From Deltaproteobacteria bacterium (lineage in GTDB: Bacteria > UBA10199 > JADGCS01): a stretch of 64,000 nt of DNA. Positions 53,701 through 62,804 of the stretch are shown in pieces (positions within the stretch are counted from its first letter, which is position 1; each line of letters begins with the position of its first letter). Location of the stretch: the NCBI GenBank assembly GCA_024233595.1, contig JACKPK010000001.1, positions 248,001 through 312,000 on the forward strand. Direction: 5' to 3'. Under the pieces are notes generated by a model that was not told where the DNA came from, made no database searches, and saw only the letters and a list, made by a program, of their open reading frames with translations. The position numbers were made by a program, and so were the translations under genes.

Positions 53701-54918
53701 CTCGGGAAGCTCGTTTTCAACCATCTTACGAGCACTTTTGATTGTTGAGGCCAATCCTTTACGCTCAAGCTTGTTGTAAATAAAAGGTTTGAATAGCTCG
53801 AGGGCCATTTTTTTAGGAAGACCACATTGGTGTAAACGCAAATCAGGTCCAACCACAATCACCGAACGACCAGAGTAATCGACACGTTTACCCAAAAGGT
53901 TCAAACGGAAACGACCTTGCTTGCCTTTGATCATGTCGGACAAAGAACGCAATGGACGCTTGTTAGCACCCGTGAAAACTTTACCACGACGACCGTTATC
54001 AAGAAGAGCATCAACCGCTTCTTGTAACATACGCATTTCGTTACGAATGATGATCTCAGGAGCATTGAGCTCTTGCAATCTTTGCAAACGGTTATTTCTG
54101 TTGATCACACGACGGTAAAGGTCATTCAAATCAGAAGTTGCAAAACGACCACCTTCGAGTGGAACCAAAGGTCTAAGATCCGGTGGAATCACAGGCACCA
54201 CTTCAAGCATCATCCACTCAGGACGGTTGCTTGATTCACGGAAAGATAAAATCACCTTAAGGCGTTTTGAAAGTTTTTTCTTGGTTGCTTCTGATTCGGT
54301 TTTAGCAAGCGCTTGATTCACTTTTTTGAACTCTTCGTCTAAATCCATTTTGCGAAGAAGTTCTTGAATCGCAACACCACCCATGCCGGCGACAAAATCA
54401 CCACCAAATTCAGAACGAGCATTTTGATACTCTTCTTCATCAAGAACCTGAGCGGTATCAAGATTTGTGCTACCTGGATCCAAAACAACGTAGGATTCAA
54501 AATAAAGCACTTTTTCTAAATTTTTAAGTGTGATGTTCAACAAGGTCCCAATGCGTGAAGGCAGGGATTTTAAAAACCAAATGTGAGCAACCGGAGTTGC
54601 CAAATTGATGTGAGCCATGCGGTCACGGCGAACTTTAGATTGGATCACCTCAACACCACATTTTTCACAAACAATACCACGATGCTTCATGCGTTTGTAT
54701 TTTCCGCAGTTACATTCGTAATCTTTAACAGGTCCAAAGATTTTCGCACAAAACAAACCATCACGTTCAGGCTTGAATGTTCTGTAGTTGATGGTTTCGG
54801 GTTTTTTCACCTCACCATGAGACCATGACCGGATCATCTCCGGACTTGCTAAGCCAAGTTTAATGGCTTTGTAGCTTTGAGGGCTCTTGGGTTTTTCGAA
54901 AAAAATTGAAATATCCAT
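50797..54918 (-). CDS. rpoC: RNA polymerase subunit beta'
   Basis: A 1373-residue subunit. The N-terminal zinc site is [20 protein letters not shown] near residues 70-90, the catalytic Mg site is [12 protein letters not shown] near 463, the second zinc site has [16 protein letters not shown] near 885, and the trigger loop region has [20 protein letters not shown] near 920. It ends with an acidic tail ([20 protein letters not shown]). Downstream of rpoB by 68 bp. Confidence 0.98.
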   Translation of the reverse strand: [1373 protein letters not shown]

Positions 54919-54986
54919 AATGACCTTTTGATTATTTAAAACCTAGTTAGAACAACACACTTATACTTTATAATATAAGTGGATCC

Positions 54987-57900
54987 TTACTTCTCTTCGA
55001 CCAATTCTACGTTGAGACAAAGACCTTGCATTTCTTTCATCAAGACCTTGAATGACTCTGGCAAACCAGGCTCAAGAGTATGATCACCTTTTACAACGCG
55101 CTCATACATTCTGGTTCGACCAACAACGTCGTCGGATTTTACAGTGAGGAACTCTTGCAAGCTGTAAGCTGCACCATAGGCTTCCAATGCCCACACTTCC
55201 ATCTCACCCAAACGCTGGCCACCAAACTGAGCTTTACCACCCAATGGTTGTTGCGTCACAAGTGAGTATGGTCCGATTGAACGTGCGTGAATCTTATCGT
55301 CAACCAAGTGATGCAATTTAAGCATGTACATCACACCAACAGTCACAGAGTTTTCAAAAGCTTCCCCTGTGCGGCCGTCAAACAACAAGCTTTGGCCACT
55401 GGAATCTTCACCAGCACATTCCAAAAGTTCTTTGATCTCGCCTTCGTTAGCACCATCAAACACGTTGGTGGCAAAACGGATTCCATCTTTGACATCACGA
55501 CAGAAAGCAATAAGCTCTTTGTCATCCATGCCATTGATTTTATCGATAAACTGTTGGTTGCCTTTGTAAACAAGGTTTAAAACCTCAATGGCTTTATCGC
55601 GATTGAAGGATCTTTCTACCATGCGCTCAAGGCGTTGGCCAACACGCAACCCGGCCCAGCCTAAGTGCGTTTCTAAAATCTGACCGATGTTCATACGACT
55701 TGGCACACCAAGCGGATTCAACACGATATCAACTGGTGTTCCATCTTCAAGGTAAGGCATGTCTTCTTCAGGAAGAATCATACTCACGACACCTTTGTTA
55801 CCATGACGACCAGCCATTTTATCGCCCACCATGATCTTACGTTTGATCGCGATGTACACCTTAACAAGCTTGATCACTCCTGGAGGAAGATCATCGCCCT
55901 TTTTAAGTTTACTGACTTTTTGGTCGTACATCATGGCGACCATGTCGATTTGATCTTCCATGTCATCGAACATCTCTTCGATTTGCTCTTCGACTTCTTC
56001 ATCTTCAACAGAAATGTTTTTCCAGTGCGAAATAGCAACTTTGTTCAAGATGTCGTTTGTGATTTTTTTACCACCTTGCAACACGGCTTTTTCGTTTTCG
56101 TTCACGATTGTTGCCGATGCTGTTTGACCAATCAATAGCTGACGCAATTGTTTATCGTAGCTCATTTGAATGGCTTTGATTTCGTCAATTTGGTCTTTTT
56201 TAAGTTTCTTAGTGGCTTGAGACTGTTGATCCTTAGCACGATCATCAAGCTCAACACCTTCACGAGAAAAGATCTGAGTCGCGATCACAGTGCCAACAAC
56301 CCCAGGTCCAACACGAAGTGAAGTGTCTTTTACATCACCGGCTTTTTCACCAAAGATAGCTCGCAAAAGTTTTTCTTCAGGAGAAAGCTGTGTTTCACCT
56401 TTAGGTGTGATTTTACCAACCAAAATGTCGCCAGCGCGAACTTCTGCACCAATACGAATCAAACCAGTTTCGTCTAGGTTACGCAGAGCTTCTTCGCCAA
56501 CATTCGGGATATCACGCGTGATCTCTTCTTTACCCAATTTGGTATCACGAGCCACACATTCAAATTCTTCAATGTGAATCGATGTGAGAACATCTTCACG
56601 AGAAAGTTTTTCAGAAAGAAGAATCGAATCTTCGAAGTTATAACCACCCCATGGCATAAAGGCCACGACAAGGTTTTTACCCAAAGCCAATTCACCGCGA
56701 TCTGTTGATGGACCATCAGCAATCACATCACCCGCTTCGACCTTCATGCCTGGGCTCACCAAAACACGTTGGTTGATACAAGTGTTCTGGTTCGAACGTT
56801 GGTATTTAATCAAATTGTAGATGTCGATTTCAGAACTGGTTTCTTTCTTTTTAACTTTATCCGCTTTGATCACAATACGAGAAGCATCAGCAGTCATGAT
56901 GGTTCCTGCTCGTTTTGCAACCACAGTCACACCAGAATCACGAGCAACAACACTTTCCATGCCTGTTCCCACGATTGGTGATGCGCCTTCTAACAAAGGC
57001 ACCGCTTGACGTTGCATGTTTGAACCCATCAAAGCACGGTTCGCATCATCATGCTCCAAGAACGGAATCATAGAAGCCGCGATACTCACAAGCTGGTTTG
57101 GAGACACGTCCATCAAACCAACATCGTCTCGAGCCACCAAAGTGAACTCGCCATCACGACGACAAGAAATGTATTCGTTTACAAAACGCTTGTTGTCATC
57201 CAACTCGGCATTGGCCTGTGCAATGGCGTGCTTTTCTTCATCCAAAGCAGTAAAGTAACGCACCTCATCTTGCACAATACCCTCTTTAACCAAGCGGTAA
57301 GGTGTTTCGATAAAACCGTACTCGTTAACACGCGCGTAAGCAGACAAAGAAGTGATCAAACCAATGTTTGGACCTTCTGGAGTTTCAATTGGGCAAACAC
57401 GACCATAGTGCGTTGGGTGCACATCGCGAACTTCAAAGCCCGCACGATCACGAGTCAAACCACCAGGACCCAAGGCTGACAAACGACGCTTGTGTGTGAT
57501 CTCTGAAAGCGGGTTTGTTTGGTCCATGAACTGAGACAACTGAGAAGAACCAAAAAATTCTTTCACAACAGCCGACACAGGCTTAGCGTTGATCAAATCG
57601 TTTGGCATGAGCGTTTCAATTTCTTGCAAGCTCATGCGTTCTTTGATGGCGCGCTCCATACGAACCAAACCAATGCGGTATTGGTTTTCAAGCAGCTCAC
57701 CCACAGCACGCACACGACGGTTACCAAGATGGTCAATATCGTCGACGCTACCAAAACCGTCTTTAAGACGACAAAGGTATCTGGTGATGTGTAAAATATC
57801 TTCTTTGCGAAGCGTTGTTTGTTCCAATGGAACATCAAAGCTAAACTTGTGATTAATTTTAAGACGACCAACTTTTGATAAATCGTAGCGATCGGCATTA

Positions 57901-59093
57901 AAGAAAAGGTTTTCAAAAAGTGTTTTTGCCGCTTCTAATGTGGAAGGATCACCTGGGCGCAAACGCTTGTAAATTTCGATAATCGCTTCATCAGGAGATG
58001 TGACTTTATCGGTTAACAAGGTGTTGCGGATATAACCACCAACGTTAAGGTTATCGATGTAAAGAAGTTGGAATTCAGTGACTCCTGCAGAAATAACAGC
58101 GTCTAGGTTTTCTTCTGTAACAACATCGTTACACTCGGCCAAAACTTCGCCAGTGCTCTCATCAACAATGTCTTTTGCATAAACACGGCCAATGAGCTCT
58201 TCTTTGTCGATGCCAAACTCTTTAACTTTGAGTTCTTCTAATCTTTTAAGAACACGTTTTGTGAACTTGCCATCTTTTTTAACAAGAACTTCTTTTTCGC
58301 CTGGGATCTTGATGTCTTTTGAAGCTCTGCGGAAACCAATTGTGTTTTCATTGATCACCAAATTGAACTTTTTAGATTCCACACGAATTGTTTCGTTTTC
58401 GTAGAAGTAATCAAGAATTTCTTCCACGCTCATTTCTAAGGCGCGCAACAAAACCGTAGCAGGAATTTTACGACGACGGTCAATACGAACGTACAAAAGA
58501 TCTTTTGTATCAAATTCAAAATCCAACCAAGAACCACGGTAAGGGATCACGCGGGCAGAATAAAGCAACTTACCAGAAGCATGAGTTTTACCTTTATCAT
58601 GTTCAAAGAACACACCAGGAGAACGGTGCAACTGAGACACAATCACACGCTCAACCCCGTTGATGATAAAAGTCCCGTTTTGGGTCATTAAAGGGATTGT
58701 ACCAAAGTAAACTTCTTGTTCTTTAACGTCACGAATGGTTTGGGCTTCTTCACCACCTTCGTTGTCCCAAACAACCAAGCGCACAACCACTTTCATGGGC
58801 GCTTCGTATGTCATACCGCGCTGGCGACATTCTTGCACATCGTAACGAGGCTTCTCAAAGCTATAGCTAACAAATTCAAGAGAAGCAGTATTGTTAAAAT
58901 CTTTTATGGGGAATACACTTTTAAAGACGGACTGGAGCCCTAACTCATCACGACCATCACTGGAAGCACCCATCTGCAAAAAGTTTTCGTATGATTGCTT
59001 TTGAACATCAATCAGATTGGGGATGTCGACTATTTTTTCGATACGGGAAAAATCTTTTCTTAAACGATAAAGGTCAGAAACTGACTTGGGCAT
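54987..59093 (-). CDS. rpoB: RNA polymerase subunit beta
   Basis: A 1368-residue subunit. The rifampicin-pocket region is readable (FGSSQLSQFMDQTNPLSEIT, HKRRLSALGPGGLTRDRAGF), with the usual sensitive-type residues. Others: GDKMAGRHGNKGVVSMILPE and the C-terminal LGGKAQFGGQRLGEMEVWAL. Length fits Proteobacteria-like rpoB. Preceded by a hairpin at 59130-59154. Confidence 0.98.
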   Translation of the reverse strand: MPKSVSDLYRLRKDFSRIEKIVDIPNLIDVQKQSYENFLQMGASSDGRDELGLQSVFKSVFPIKDFNNTASLEFVSYSFEKPRYDVQECRQRGMTYEAPMKVVVRLVVWDNEGGEEAQTIRDVKEQEVYFGTIPLMTQNGTFIINGVERVIVSQLHRSPGVFFEHDKGKTHASGKLLYSARVIPYRGSWLDFEFDTKDLLYVRIDRRRKIPATVLLRALEMSVEEILDYFYENETIRVESKKFNLVINENTIGFRRASKDIKIPGEKEVLVKKDGKFTKRVLKRLEELKVKEFGIDKEELIGRVYAKDIVDESTGEVLAECNDVVTEENLDAVISAGVTEFQLLYIDNLNVGGYIRNTLLTDKVTSPDEAIIEIYKRLRPGDPSTLEAAKTLFENLFFNADRYDLSKVGRLKINHKFSFDVPLEQTTLRKEDILHITRYLCRLKDGFGSVDDIDHLGNRRVRAVGELLENQYRIGLVRMERAIKERMSLQEIETLMPNDLINAKPVSAVVKEFFGSSQLSQFMDQTNPLSEITHKRRLSALGPGGLTRDRAGFEVRDVHPTHYGRVCPIETPEGPNIGLITSLSAYARVNEYGFIETPYRLVKEGIVQDEVRYFTALDEEKHAIAQANAELDDNKRFVNEYISCRRDGEFTLVARDDVGLMDVSPNQLVSIAASMIPFLEHDDANRALMGSNMQRQAVPLLEGASPIVGTGMESVVARDSGVTVVAKRAGTIMTADASRIVIKADKVKKKETSSEIDIYNLIKYQRSNQNTCINQRVLVSPGMKVEAGDVIADGPSTDRGELALGKNLVVAFMPWGGYNFEDSILLSEKLSREDVLTSIHIEEFECVARDTKLGKEEITRDIPNVGEEALRNLDETGLIRIGAEVRAGDILVGKITPKGETQLSPEEKLLRAIFGEKAGDVKDTSLRVGPGVVGTVIATQIFSREGVELDDRAKDQQSQATKKLKKDQIDEIKAIQMSYDKQLRQLLIGQTASATIVNENEKAVLQGGKKITNDILNKVAISHWKNISVEDEEVEEQIEEMFDDMEDQIDMVAMMYDQKVSKLKKGDDLPPGVIKLVKVYIAIKRKIMVGDKMAGRHGNKGVVSMILPEEDMPYLEDGTPVDIVLNPLGVPSRMNIGQILETHLGWAGLRVGQRLERMVERSFNRDKAIEVLNLVYKGNQQFIDKINGMDDKELIAFCRDVKDGIRFATNVFDGANEGEIKELLECAGEDSSGQSLLFDGRTGEAFENSVTVGVMYMLKLHHLVDDKIHARSIGPYSLVTQQPLGGKAQFGGQRLGEMEVWALEAYGAAYSLQEFLTVKSDDVVGRTRMYERVVKGDHTLEPGLPESFKVLMKEMQGLCLNVELVEEK

Positions 59094-59129
59094 GAATGAC
59101 TCCTTTTAAGGCAGTCTAGGTTCCAACGA

Positions 59130-59154
59130 GATGGTCCGGGATAACCGGACCATC
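59130..59154. promoter_or_regulatory. Strong hairpin between rplL and rpoB
   Basis: GATGGTCCGG (59130-59139) and CCGGACCATC (59145-59154) form a perfect 10-bp stem with a 5-nt loop and no T tract. In E. coli the rplL-rpoB gap holds an attenuator and an RNase III site that set the ratio of L7/L12 to polymerase; this hairpin is placed to do the same (inference). Confidence 0.65.
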
Positions 59155-59222
59155 ATCGCAGAACAAAATGTATATTCGTTTCGCTCAAACTATGAACGAA
59201 CCAATTCTCAAATAACTTGTGA

Positions 59223-59597
59223 TTACTTGAGTTCAACTTTAGCACCAGCTTTTTCTAGTGCTTCTTTAATTTTGTTGGCTTCGTCTTTATCTACACCTTC
59301 TTTGATTACTTTAGGTGCGCTTTCGACGATGTCCTTGGCTTCTTTCAAACCGAGGCCAGTAAGACTTCTTACTTCTTTAATAACTTCGATTTTCTTAGCG
59401 CCAACTTCTTTTAGCTCAACATCGAATTCAGTTTTTTCTTCAGCTGCAGCAGCGCCTGCTCCAGCTACGGCACCAGCTGCAATAGCCACAGGAGCGGCTG
59501 CTGATACACCAAACTTATCTTCGAATGCTTTGACTAATTCTGCGACTTCCAAAACAGTCATTTTGGAAACTGCTTCGACAATATCTTCTGTTGTCAT
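59223..59597 (-). CDS. rplL: 50S ribosomal protein L7/L12
   Basis: A 124-residue stalk protein. N-terminal dimer region TTEDIVEAVSKMTVLEVAEL, an Ala-rich hinge (AAAPVAIAAGAVAGAGAAAA), and the C-terminal factor-binding domain (KTEFDVELKEVGAKKIEVIK, GLGLKEAKDIVESAPKVIKE). I chose the ATG at 59597 as the family start. It recruits EF-Tu and EF-G. Confidence 0.97.
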   Translation of the reverse strand: MTTEDIVEAVSKMTVLEVAELVKAFEDKFGVSAAAPVAIAAGAVAGAGAAAAEEKTEFDVELKEVGAKKIEVIKEVRSLTGLGLKEAKDIVESAPKVIKEGVDKDEANKIKEALEKAGAKVELK

Positions 59598-59663
59598 AAT
59601 AAAGTCTTTTTGATGATGGCTGGTCGTCAGCGTTACTGACAAACCAAGTCCGACTCAAAAAGA

Positions 59664-60188
59664 TTAAGCTGATTGTTCCTTCTGATCTTTGATGGCTCCC
59701 AAAACCGTCACCAACTGGCGAGGGATTTGAACCAAAACACTCACCAAGTTTGTTGCCGGCGCGTTGAGCGAACCCAACATTTTGGCAACAAGTTCCTCGC
59801 GGCTTGGCAAATCTGCCAAAGCTTTAAGGTCTTTAACTTCGAGTGTTTTACCATCTAAGCACCCAACCTTGATTTTGAGAGCGTCGTGCTCTTTTGCAAA
59901 GTTGGATATGACTTTTGCAGGCCCCGTTGGATCGCCTGAAGTTGTTGTCACGGCTGTCGTTCCAACAAAGTGCTCCGCAATACCCTCTAAATCAGAGTCT
60001 TTTAAAGCAATCTTTGCCAAACGGTTTTTCACAACCTTGAAAGACGAATCAACTTCATGAAGCTTTCCACGCAAATCCGTAAGATCCGCGACCGAGAGCC
60101 CTTTGTAGTCGGTCAGAATCGTCAACTGAGCGTTTGCGAAACGAGCCTTTAGAGACTCAATTTCAGCTGCTTTTTCAGTACGATTCAT
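59664..60188 (-). CDS. rplJ: 50S ribosomal protein L10
   Basis: A 174-residue L10, base of the L7/L12 stalk (AQLTILTDYKGLSVADLTDL, RGKLHEVDSSFKVVKNRLAK). I chose the ATG at 60188, with GGAG 6 bp upstream; the longer frame to 60272 runs through the leader. The C-terminal helix ends LVTVLGAIKDQKEQSA. Confidence 0.96.
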   Translation of the reverse strand: MNRTEKAAEIESLKARFANAQLTILTDYKGLSVADLTDLRGKLHEVDSSFKVVKNRLAKIALKDSDLEGIAEHFVGTTAVTTTSGDPTGPAKVISNFAKEHDALKIKVGCLDGKTLEVKDLKALADLPSREELVAKMLGSLNAPATNLVSVLVQIPRQLVTVLGAIKDQKEQSA

Positions 60189-60322
60189 CGCTTTCTCCTT
60201 CCTATTCGCCAAACAGGGTATAGATCTGATGAAGGTCAGCTCTTTACCGCCTATGAAGGACCATCCCACCAAGGAATGAATTAAGCCTAAGCCCCTTCAG
60301 TCTCCGACGAACAAAAAAACCT
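60189..60322 (-). promoter_or_regulatory. Putative L10 leader upstream of rplJ
   Basis: The 134-bp rplA-rplJ gap has no gene but contains short motifs (GGAGACTGAAGGGGCTTA, GGCGGTAAAGAGCTGA) reminiscent of the conserved L10 leader, through which L10-L12 represses rplJL. I could not fold it; a covariance-model scan of these positions would decide. Confidence 0.4.
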
Positions 60323-61021
60323 TTAACCCACCAATTTGGTCACTTCGGTGGCATCAACTTTGACGCCAGGACCCATAGTGGAAGACAAACTCAAACTACG
60401 AATATAAACACCTTTTGCTGACTGAGGCTTGAGTTTGTTAACCGCTGCCAAAACAGCAGTTAAATTATTTTTTAACTGATCGGCCGAGTAGCTCTTTTTA
60501 CCAAAAGGAACATGCAAGATACCGGCTTTTTCATTACGAAATTCAACCTTACCCGCTTTGCAATCCGAAACAGCTTTTTTAACATCCATGCTCACTGTTC
60601 CCAATTTTGGGTTAGGCATAAGACCACGAGGCCCTAAGATTTTACCAACCTTACTCACAACACCCATCATGTCAGGAGTTGCAACCACAGCATCAAAATC
60701 TAACCAGCCACCTTGGATTTTTTCGACTAAATCATCACCACCAACAAAATCAGCACCAGCATCTTTTGCTTCTGCTTCTTTAGGGCCTTTAGCGAAAACC
60801 AAAACACGCATTGTTTTTCCCAATCCCTCAGGAAGAACAACCGCGCCACGAACTTGCTGATCAGATTGTTTAGGATCAATACCCAAACGAATCGATGCAT
60901 CGAGTGTTTCATCAAATTTTGCAGTCGCGCCTTTTTTAACCAAATTCAACGCGTCGTCTAAAGCGTAACGCACTTGGGGTTTAATTTCGGAACGAATCTC
61001 TTTTTGCTTTTTACCAGCCAT
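60323..61021 (-). CDS. rplA: 50S ribosomal protein L1
   Basis: A 232-residue L1 (SIRLGIDPKQSDQQVRGAVV, LPEGLGKTMRVLVFAKG, GPRGLMPNPKLGTVSMDVKK). It forms the mobile L1 stalk at the E site and can repress rplK-rplA. 8 bp after rplK. Confidence 0.97.
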   Translation of the reverse strand: MAGKKQKEIRSEIKPQVRYALDDALNLVKKGATAKFDETLDASIRLGIDPKQSDQQVRGAVVLPEGLGKTMRVLVFAKGPKEAEAKDAGADFVGGDDLVEKIQGGWLDFDAVVATPDMMGVVSKVGKILGPRGLMPNPKLGTVSMDVKKAVSDCKAGKVEFRNEKAGILHVPFGKKSYSADQLKNNLTAVLAAVNKLKPQSAKGVYIRSLSLSSTMGPGVKVDATEVTKLVG

Positions 61022-61029
61022 GTTTTACC

Positions 61030-61455
61030 TCACCCTACAACTTCTAGGCCCATGCTACGCGCTGTACCACGAACAGTGTTAACAGCCGCTTCAATGGTGT
61101 GACAGTTCAAGTCAGGCAATTTGATTTTTGCAATCTCTTCAACCTGAGCCAATGTCACTTTACCAACTTTTTCTTTACCAGTCTGACCGGAACCCTTTTT
61201 CAACTTTGCCGCTTTCATCAACAAAACAGAAGCAGGAGGTGTCTTTAAAATAAAAGTAAAAGAACGATCAGAATAAACTGTGATCACACAAGGAATGATC
61301 ATTCCTGCATCTTTTTGCGTTGCCGCATTAAACTTTTTACAAAACTCCATGATGTTGACGCCATGCTGACCCAAAGCAGGGCCAACTGGTGGAGCGGGGT
61401 TTGCCTGCCCAGCAGGACATTGAAGCTTGATGTATCCAACAGGTTTCTTTGCCAT
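61030..61455 (-). CDS. rplK: 50S ribosomal protein L11
   Basis: A 141-residue L11 (GYIKLQCPAGQANPAPPVGP, ALGQHGVNIMEFCKKFNAAT, NTVRGTARSMGLEV at the end). I chose the ATG at 61455 (MAKKPVGYIK) for family fit; an ATG three codons earlier at 61464 is also possible. Binds the GTPase-associated 23S rRNA. Confidence 0.95.
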   Translation of the reverse strand: MAKKPVGYIKLQCPAGQANPAPPVGPALGQHGVNIMEFCKKFNAATQKDAGMIIPCVITVYSDRSFTFILKTPPASVLLMKAAKLKKGSGQTGKEKVGKVTLAQVEEIAKIKLPDLNCHTIEAAVNTVRGTARSMGLEVVG

Positions 61456-61547
61456 ATTCTTCATACCGAGATCACCCAAACCCAGGAGCGTGATTAAACA
61501 CCACAAACCGAGAGCGATCTCAAATTACCCTTTAAAATGCTAAAACT

Positions 61548-62078
61548 TTAATTTTTCTCAACCTGTGTGAACTCCAAATCAACAGGAGTCGCACGACCAA
61601 AAATACTCACCAACACTTTAAGGCGACCTTTTTCAGGGTTAACCTCTTCTACCGTTCCATTAAATGTATTGAACGGACCATCGATAACACGAACCGAATC
61701 ACCTTTATCAAAGCTGTATTTCAACTTCGGCTTCATCTCACCATCATCAATGCGTTGTGTGATCTTCAAAACCTCTTCTTCAGGAATACTGGGAGGATTT
61801 GAACCATTACCCACAAAACCAGTCACCTTAGGAGTGTCTTTAATAAGATGCCACGCCTCTTCTGTAAGATTCACCTTAACCAAGATATAACTTGGAAAAA
61901 ATTTACGAGTTGTTGTTTTCTTTTGACCCTTACGAATCTCAACAACAGTCTCAGCAGGAACCAAAACCTCTTCAAAAAACTCACCCATACCAGAGGTTTT
62001 GATACGCTCCTCTAGAGAGAGTTTTGCCTTCTGCTCAAACCCCGAATATGTATGAACAACGTACCATTTCTTCGTCAT
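61548..62078 (-). CDS. nusG: Transcription termination/antitermination protein NusG
   Basis: A 176-residue NusG. NGN domain (KKWYVVHTYSGFEQKAKLSL, FFPSYILVKVNLTEEAWHLI, VTGFVGNG) and a KOW domain (FDKGDSVRVIDGPFNTFNGT). It couples RNA polymerase with ribosomes or Rho. 18 bp after secE. Confidence 0.97.
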   Translation of the reverse strand: MTKKWYVVHTYSGFEQKAKLSLEERIKTSGMGEFFEEVLVPAETVVEIRKGQKKTTTRKFFPSYILVKVNLTEEAWHLIKDTPKVTGFVGNGSNPPSIPEEEVLKITQRIDDGEMKPKLKYSFDKGDSVRVIDGPFNTFNGTVEEVNPEKGRLKVLVSIFGRATPVDLEFTQVEKN

Positions 62079-62096
62079 GAGACAAACCTCTCAACA

Positions 62097-62471
62097 CTAT
62101 ACCGATAAAATAAACTTGGTCACTCGCAACCAAACAAAATCAAAAAACCACAAAAAGAATGTCGCAATCGAAACCAACACAACCACAACAACTGCCGATT
62201 GACTTGCTTCTTTAAGCGTTGGGTAACTCACTTTTGCTAATTCAGAGACCGACGACTCCAAAAATTCCATGGCGCGACGACTTTTTAGGGTGATCACATA
62301 CCCCAATCCAGCCACCAAAATCCCGATCAAATTCGGAATTGTTATGTAAAATCCCTGGTTTATCGGCAAATCGAACCAGTCAAAAAGCTGTTCCGCAAAT
62401 TGCGAGGCGACCAGATACAGGAAAAAGCCTGCAATAATCAAACAAATATTTAGAATTTTTTTCTGCGACAT
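62097..62471 (-). CDS. secE: Preprotein translocase subunit SecE
   Basis: A 124-residue membrane protein with three predicted helices: about 7-26, 42-60 and 95-118. This is the longer proteobacterial-type form. The conserved cytoplasmic region is VSELAKVSYPTLKEASQSAV before the last helix. It clamps SecY (35882-37198). Between tRNA-Trp and nusG. Confidence 0.95.
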   Translation of the reverse strand: MSQKKILNICLIIAGFFLYLVASQFAEQLFDWFDLPINQGFYITIPNLIGILVAGLGYVITLKSRRAMEFLESSVSELAKVSYPTLKEASQSAVVVVVLVSIATFFLWFFDFVWLRVTKFILSV

Positions 62472-62504
62472 AAAAACTCCAAGCCATTGAGGGGCATTTT
62501 AAGG

Positions 62505-62577
62505 CAGGCCGGACAGGACTCGAACCTGTGACCCGCGGTTTTGGAGACCGCTGCTCTACCAACTGAGCTACCGACCT
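62505..62577 (-). tRNA. tRNA-Trp (CCA)
   Basis: A 73-nt cloverleaf on the minus strand: acceptor AGGTCGG/CCGGCCT, D arm GCTC..GAGC, anticodon arm GCGGT-CTCCAAA-ACCGC with anticodon CCA, T arm ACAGG-TTCGAGT-CCTGT, discriminator G. The 3' CCA is not encoded. Linkage to secE is common in Proteobacteria. Confidence 0.97.
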
Positions 62578-62580
62578 AAA

Positions 62581-62736
62581 TCAATCCACAGAAACGTGAA
62601 TTGTGTGTTTTTTACAAAAACCACAGTGCTTTTTCACCTTAAGATCTCTGGTTTTTACTTCGCCAGAATTCTTAAATTTATAGTTCCTATTTTTACATTC
62701 AGAACATTCTAGATAATAAAAGCGCTTTGTTTTCAT
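62581..62736 (-). CDS. rpmG: 50S ribosomal protein L33, zinc-binding type
   Basis: A 51-residue L33 (MKTKRFYYLECSECKNRNYK, VKKHCGFCKKHTIHVSVD) with two CxxC pairs for zinc. The ATG directly follows the T tract of the tuf2 terminator and has no Shine-Dalgarno site. Between tuf2 and tRNA-Trp. Confidence 0.94.
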   Translation of the reverse strand: MKTKRFYYLECSECKNRNYKFKNSGEVKTRDLKVKKHCGFCKKHTIHVSVD

Positions 62737-62780
62737 AAAAAAAGAAGACCAGGACAGTGAAACACACCACCCTGGTCTTT
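62737..62780 (-). terminator. Intrinsic terminator after tuf copy 2
   Basis: On the minus strand AAGACCAGG (62779-62771) pairs with CCTGGTCTT (62753-62745), then C and a T7 run (62743-62737) that abuts the rpmG ATG. It lies 25 bp after the tuf2 stop. Confidence 0.85.
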
Positions 62781-62804
62781 AGAAAACCAAATAAATCCGT
62801 AAAT

